In this document: positions 62,177 to 64,000 of the stretch, one piece after another | Numbering within the stretch: position 1 is the stretch's first letter | How the letters are laid out: the number at the start of each line of letters is the position of its first letter | NCBI RefSeq assembly: GCF_002777255.1 | Contig: NZ_CP017634.1 | Location: 2,740,903-2,804,902, forward strand | DNA: 64,000 nucleotides | Direction of reading: 5' to 3' | Source: Candidatus Formimonas warabiya | Lineage (GTDB): Bacteria; Bacillota; Dehalobacteriia; Dehalobacteriales; Dehalobacteriaceae | Notes under the pieces: generated by a model | Databases searched by the model: none | Told to the model about the DNA's origin: nothing | The model's input: only the letters and a program-made list of their open reading frames with translations | Made by a program: the position numbers and the translations under genes

Positions 62177-63512
62177 TTTGTTTAAAGCGGCTGGGGGTAA
62201 CCCCCTCTACTTTCTTGAAAACCCGGGTAAAATAGCCGGGATCTTCAAAACCGCTTTCCTCCGCAACCTGCATCACGTTGAACTGGGGGTTTTTTAGCAT
62301 TGTTTTGGCTTTTTCCACCCGCACCTGGGCCAGATATTCCATCAAGGTACAACCGAAATTCTGTTTAAAAATTCTACTCAAATAGCATGGGCTGAGATAC
62401 ACGGCCTGGGCAATCTCATCAATGGTAAGCTTTTGGCGGAAGTTTTCCCGGATGTAATCCGCTGCCTTTTGGGTAGCCTGAAGGTTCTTCTGATCTTTGG
62501 ATATTTCGATGTGGTCCATGTAGGTTTTGAGCATATTTTTTGTCCAGAGGCATATTTCATCTGAATCCTTTTTGTCCAACAGTTCCCGATACGATCTGGC
62601 GTTCAACTGCAAAACGTCATTCAGATCCGCGCCCCCGTCCACGGCAGCTCGGGAAATAATGACCAGCAGTTCGATAATCCTCGTCTTGAGGGTGTCAATA
62701 TCCTCCATCTGTTTGCCGATAATATCGGCCAGTAAATGATCCAGCAGGTGCAGGGCTTCCTCCTGTTCAAAATTCCGCACTTTGGCTTTTAGTTCATATT
62801 CTTTCTCCAGGGAATAAAGACGCAGCGACCTGGACTCAATGGTACGGATTGCTACTTCCGCCCGTTTCCGGGCTTGGATTTCTTCTGCCAGCCGGGCCTG
62901 CTGGGAAGCGATTTTCCGTCTTTGCTCCAGAACGGTCAAACCACTTTTCATGATTTGGTTCGCCACGACAAATAATAAGTCCGCCGCTGCCTGCACTTTT
63001 TCACTGGACATGACATCCAGCTGGGCGGCGGCCCATTTCACGCCGGAAAAGTCTACGTCCAGCCCCTTCACCATTTCTTCAATTTCTTCCAGAAAGTAAT
63101 CTTCCGGATCCCACATTAATACCTGGCCGCAAATGATGGAACCCACATATTCGTCCAAAAGAATAGGAGCGGCCCAGGCAATGAGCCCGGCATGGCACCG
63201 GAAGATATAAGGCTCTCCGTATTTTGCCGCTTCCCGTCCCGCCCGGGCGTATGAGCGGCGGCATTTATCAATGCCGGTGCCATCGGACCGGATCATCTGG
63301 CAGAAACGACAATCTTTGATCTCCTTTTCCGGGGAAACAAGGGTATTCCCTCCTATATCCACCAGAACCGCTTTTAACCCGGTAGATTTGGAAAAAGAGG
63401 ATAACATTTTTTCCAAAAGATCCTTCTCAACTAACTTCCCCAACCATTGAGATTCCTCTATGACCATACTTTCCTGAACCACGTTGGTCACCTCCAACTT
63501 AGGTTTCCACAT
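62166..63512 (-). CDS. AraC-family regulator with PocR sensory domain
   Basis: The 448-residue activator has a PocR ligand domain (about 28-190) with its conserved Cys set (CRFCQMIR, DKCRRSY, FRCHAG) and a C-terminal double HTH of AraC type (about 340-445: LTIDEIAQAVYLSPCYLSRIFKQNFG; FNVMQVAEESGFEDPGYFTRVFKK). A coiled stretch separates them. The start at 63512 has no strong ribosome site; an ATG 16 codons later with AGGAAAG is an alternative. It overlaps the corrinoid gene, so it probably controls this operon. Confidence 0.92.
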   Translation of the reverse strand: MWKPKLEVTNVVQESMVIEESQWLGKLVEKDLLEKMLSSFSKSTGLKAVLVDIGGNTLVSPEKEIKDCRFCQMIRSDGTGIDKCRRSYARAGREAAKYGEPYIFRCHAGLIAWAAPILLDEYVGSIICGQVLMWDPEDYFLEEIEEMVKGLDVDFSGVKWAAAQLDVMSSEKVQAAADLLFVVANQIMKSGLTVLEQRRKIASQQARLAEEIQARKRAEVAIRTIESRSLRLYSLEKEYELKAKVRNFEQEEALHLLDHLLADIIGKQMEDIDTLKTRIIELLVIISRAAVDGGADLNDVLQLNARSYRELLDKKDSDEICLWTKNMLKTYMDHIEISKDQKNLQATQKAADYIRENFRQKLTIDEIAQAVYLSPCYLSRIFKQNFGCTLMEYLAQVRVEKAKTMLKNPQFNVMQVAEESGFEDPGYFTRVFKKVEGVTPSRFKQNAL

Positions 63513-63673
63513 TGTTCAAATAGTAAAAGAGCTATTTTTCGTCCCTTCTTCGCATCGGTCCGGAAATTCTGTCAAAGGATACAACAATTGTCATTTTTTA
63601 TATTATAGCAAAAAAAACTGGTAATTTTAAACTATTTTTTGGATTAGGGAGTTTACCAGTTATGATCAATGTG

Positions 63674-63724
63674 ATTCAGCGGCGCATCAGGTTCTCTTGT
63701 CTCTTTCCTTAAGCGCCACTGAAT
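63674..63724. repeat. Inverted repeat in the regulator promoter region
   Basis: ATTCAGCGGCGC (63674-63685) and GCGCCACTGAAT (63713-63724) match with one mismatch around a 27-base spacer. It may be an operator or a weak terminator of the downstream gene; no T run follows. Confidence 0.4.
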
Positions 63725-63777
63725 ATTGCATCTTTTATTTGTTTTAAAATACAGGTAATTTTCCCCCGCACCTCTCC

Positions 63778-64000
63778 TTACATGTCATATTTTTGGGGGT
63801 CAAATTTTTCTGTCGTATTGTTCTTGATCATCTCCGCCGTAAATTTAGCTTCATCATCAGGAACCGTGGACAACTGCTGCGCTAAAATATCCAGATATTT
63901 TACTTCCCGGTCGCTCACCATCAGTTTCCCTGACTGAATCCCTTCCTTCAGTTTTTCAATCGTAGCCGCGGCAGCGATCTTCGTTCTTTCAAAAGCAGTT
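63778..64000 (-). CDS. C-terminal 73 codons of an unidentified protein
   Basis: The frame is open to the right edge and stops with TAA at 63778. The visible part is helical and charged (IAAAATIEKLKEGIQSGKLM, DREVKYLDILAQQLSTVPDD, KFTAEMIKNNTTEKFDPQKY). I do not recognise the family. It may belong to the one-carbon gene group. Confidence 0.6.
   Translation of the reverse strand, partial: TAFERTKIAAAATIEKLKEGIQSGKLMVSDREVKYLDILAQQLSTVPDDEAKFTAEMIKNNTTEKFDPQKYDM

Overview
The window looks like a chromosome segment of a spore-forming, anaerobic, Gram-positive Clostridia member of the Peptococcaceae / Desulfitobacterium-Desulfotomaculum type. This is inferred from the gene set, not from an rRNA gene. 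The evidence is a PrkA-YhbH-SpoVR sporulation operon, a GerMN lipoprotein, strong AGGAGG ribosome sites, T-box and c-di-AMP leader RNAs, corrinoid one-carbon enzymes and strictly anaerobic enzyme families (glycyl radical enzyme, 2-hydroxyacyl-CoA dehydratase type Fe-S protein). Most genes are on the minus strand. No CRISPR array or rRNA gene was seen.

Layout. 1-5 kb: N-terminus of a glycyl radical enzyme (-), then a c-di-AMP (ydaO) riboswitch with its terminator in front of sucrose-phosphate synthase, sucrose phosphatase and a ClC channel with a C-terminal RCK_C domain: an osmotic module. 5-9 kb: Fe/Mn superoxide dismutase and a PAS-GGDEF-HD-GYP protein. 9-15 kb: a B12-dependent acyl-CoA mutase module (two CoA-transferase subunits, MeaB chaperone, small and large mutase subunits, cobalamin adenosyltransferase). 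Its active-site residues are those of isobutyryl-CoA mutase, not methylmalonyl-CoA mutase. 15-21.5 kb: DUF3841 protein, lactate-type permease, amidohydrolase, YfcC-type carrier, Lrp regulator.

21.9-33.3 kb is the accessory region: an IS4-family element, two paralogous copper-amine-oxidase-N-domain proteins, then a four-gene DDE transposon (DUF6431 protein, transposase, ExeA-like ATPase, small protein). Its transposase is split between two catalytic Asp/Glu residues by a RIT element: three tandem tyrosine recombinases between perfect 88-bp inverted repeats. The island abuts a remnant of another integrase and a five-gene tRNA operon (Gly, Arg, His, Gln, Lys).

34-47 kb: rph-rdgB, a metallo-beta-lactamase fold hydrolase, an activase plus double-cubane / dehydratase-type Fe-S protein, a cell-wall amidase, GerMN lipoprotein, a T-box-controlled phenylacetate-CoA ligase with a double ACT protein, and a two-component pair with an unusual double kinase. 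47-53.4 kb: spoVR, yhbH, prkA, then four small plus-strand genes. 53.4-64 kb: an oligopeptide ABC transporter, a thioredoxin-reductase-like flavoprotein, and a corrinoid methyl-transfer set (methyltetrahydrofolate methyltransferase, corrinoid protein, PocR-AraC regulator). Palindromic repeats with a GGGGACA...TGTCCCC core occur at five places, two of them directly upstream of ribosome sites.
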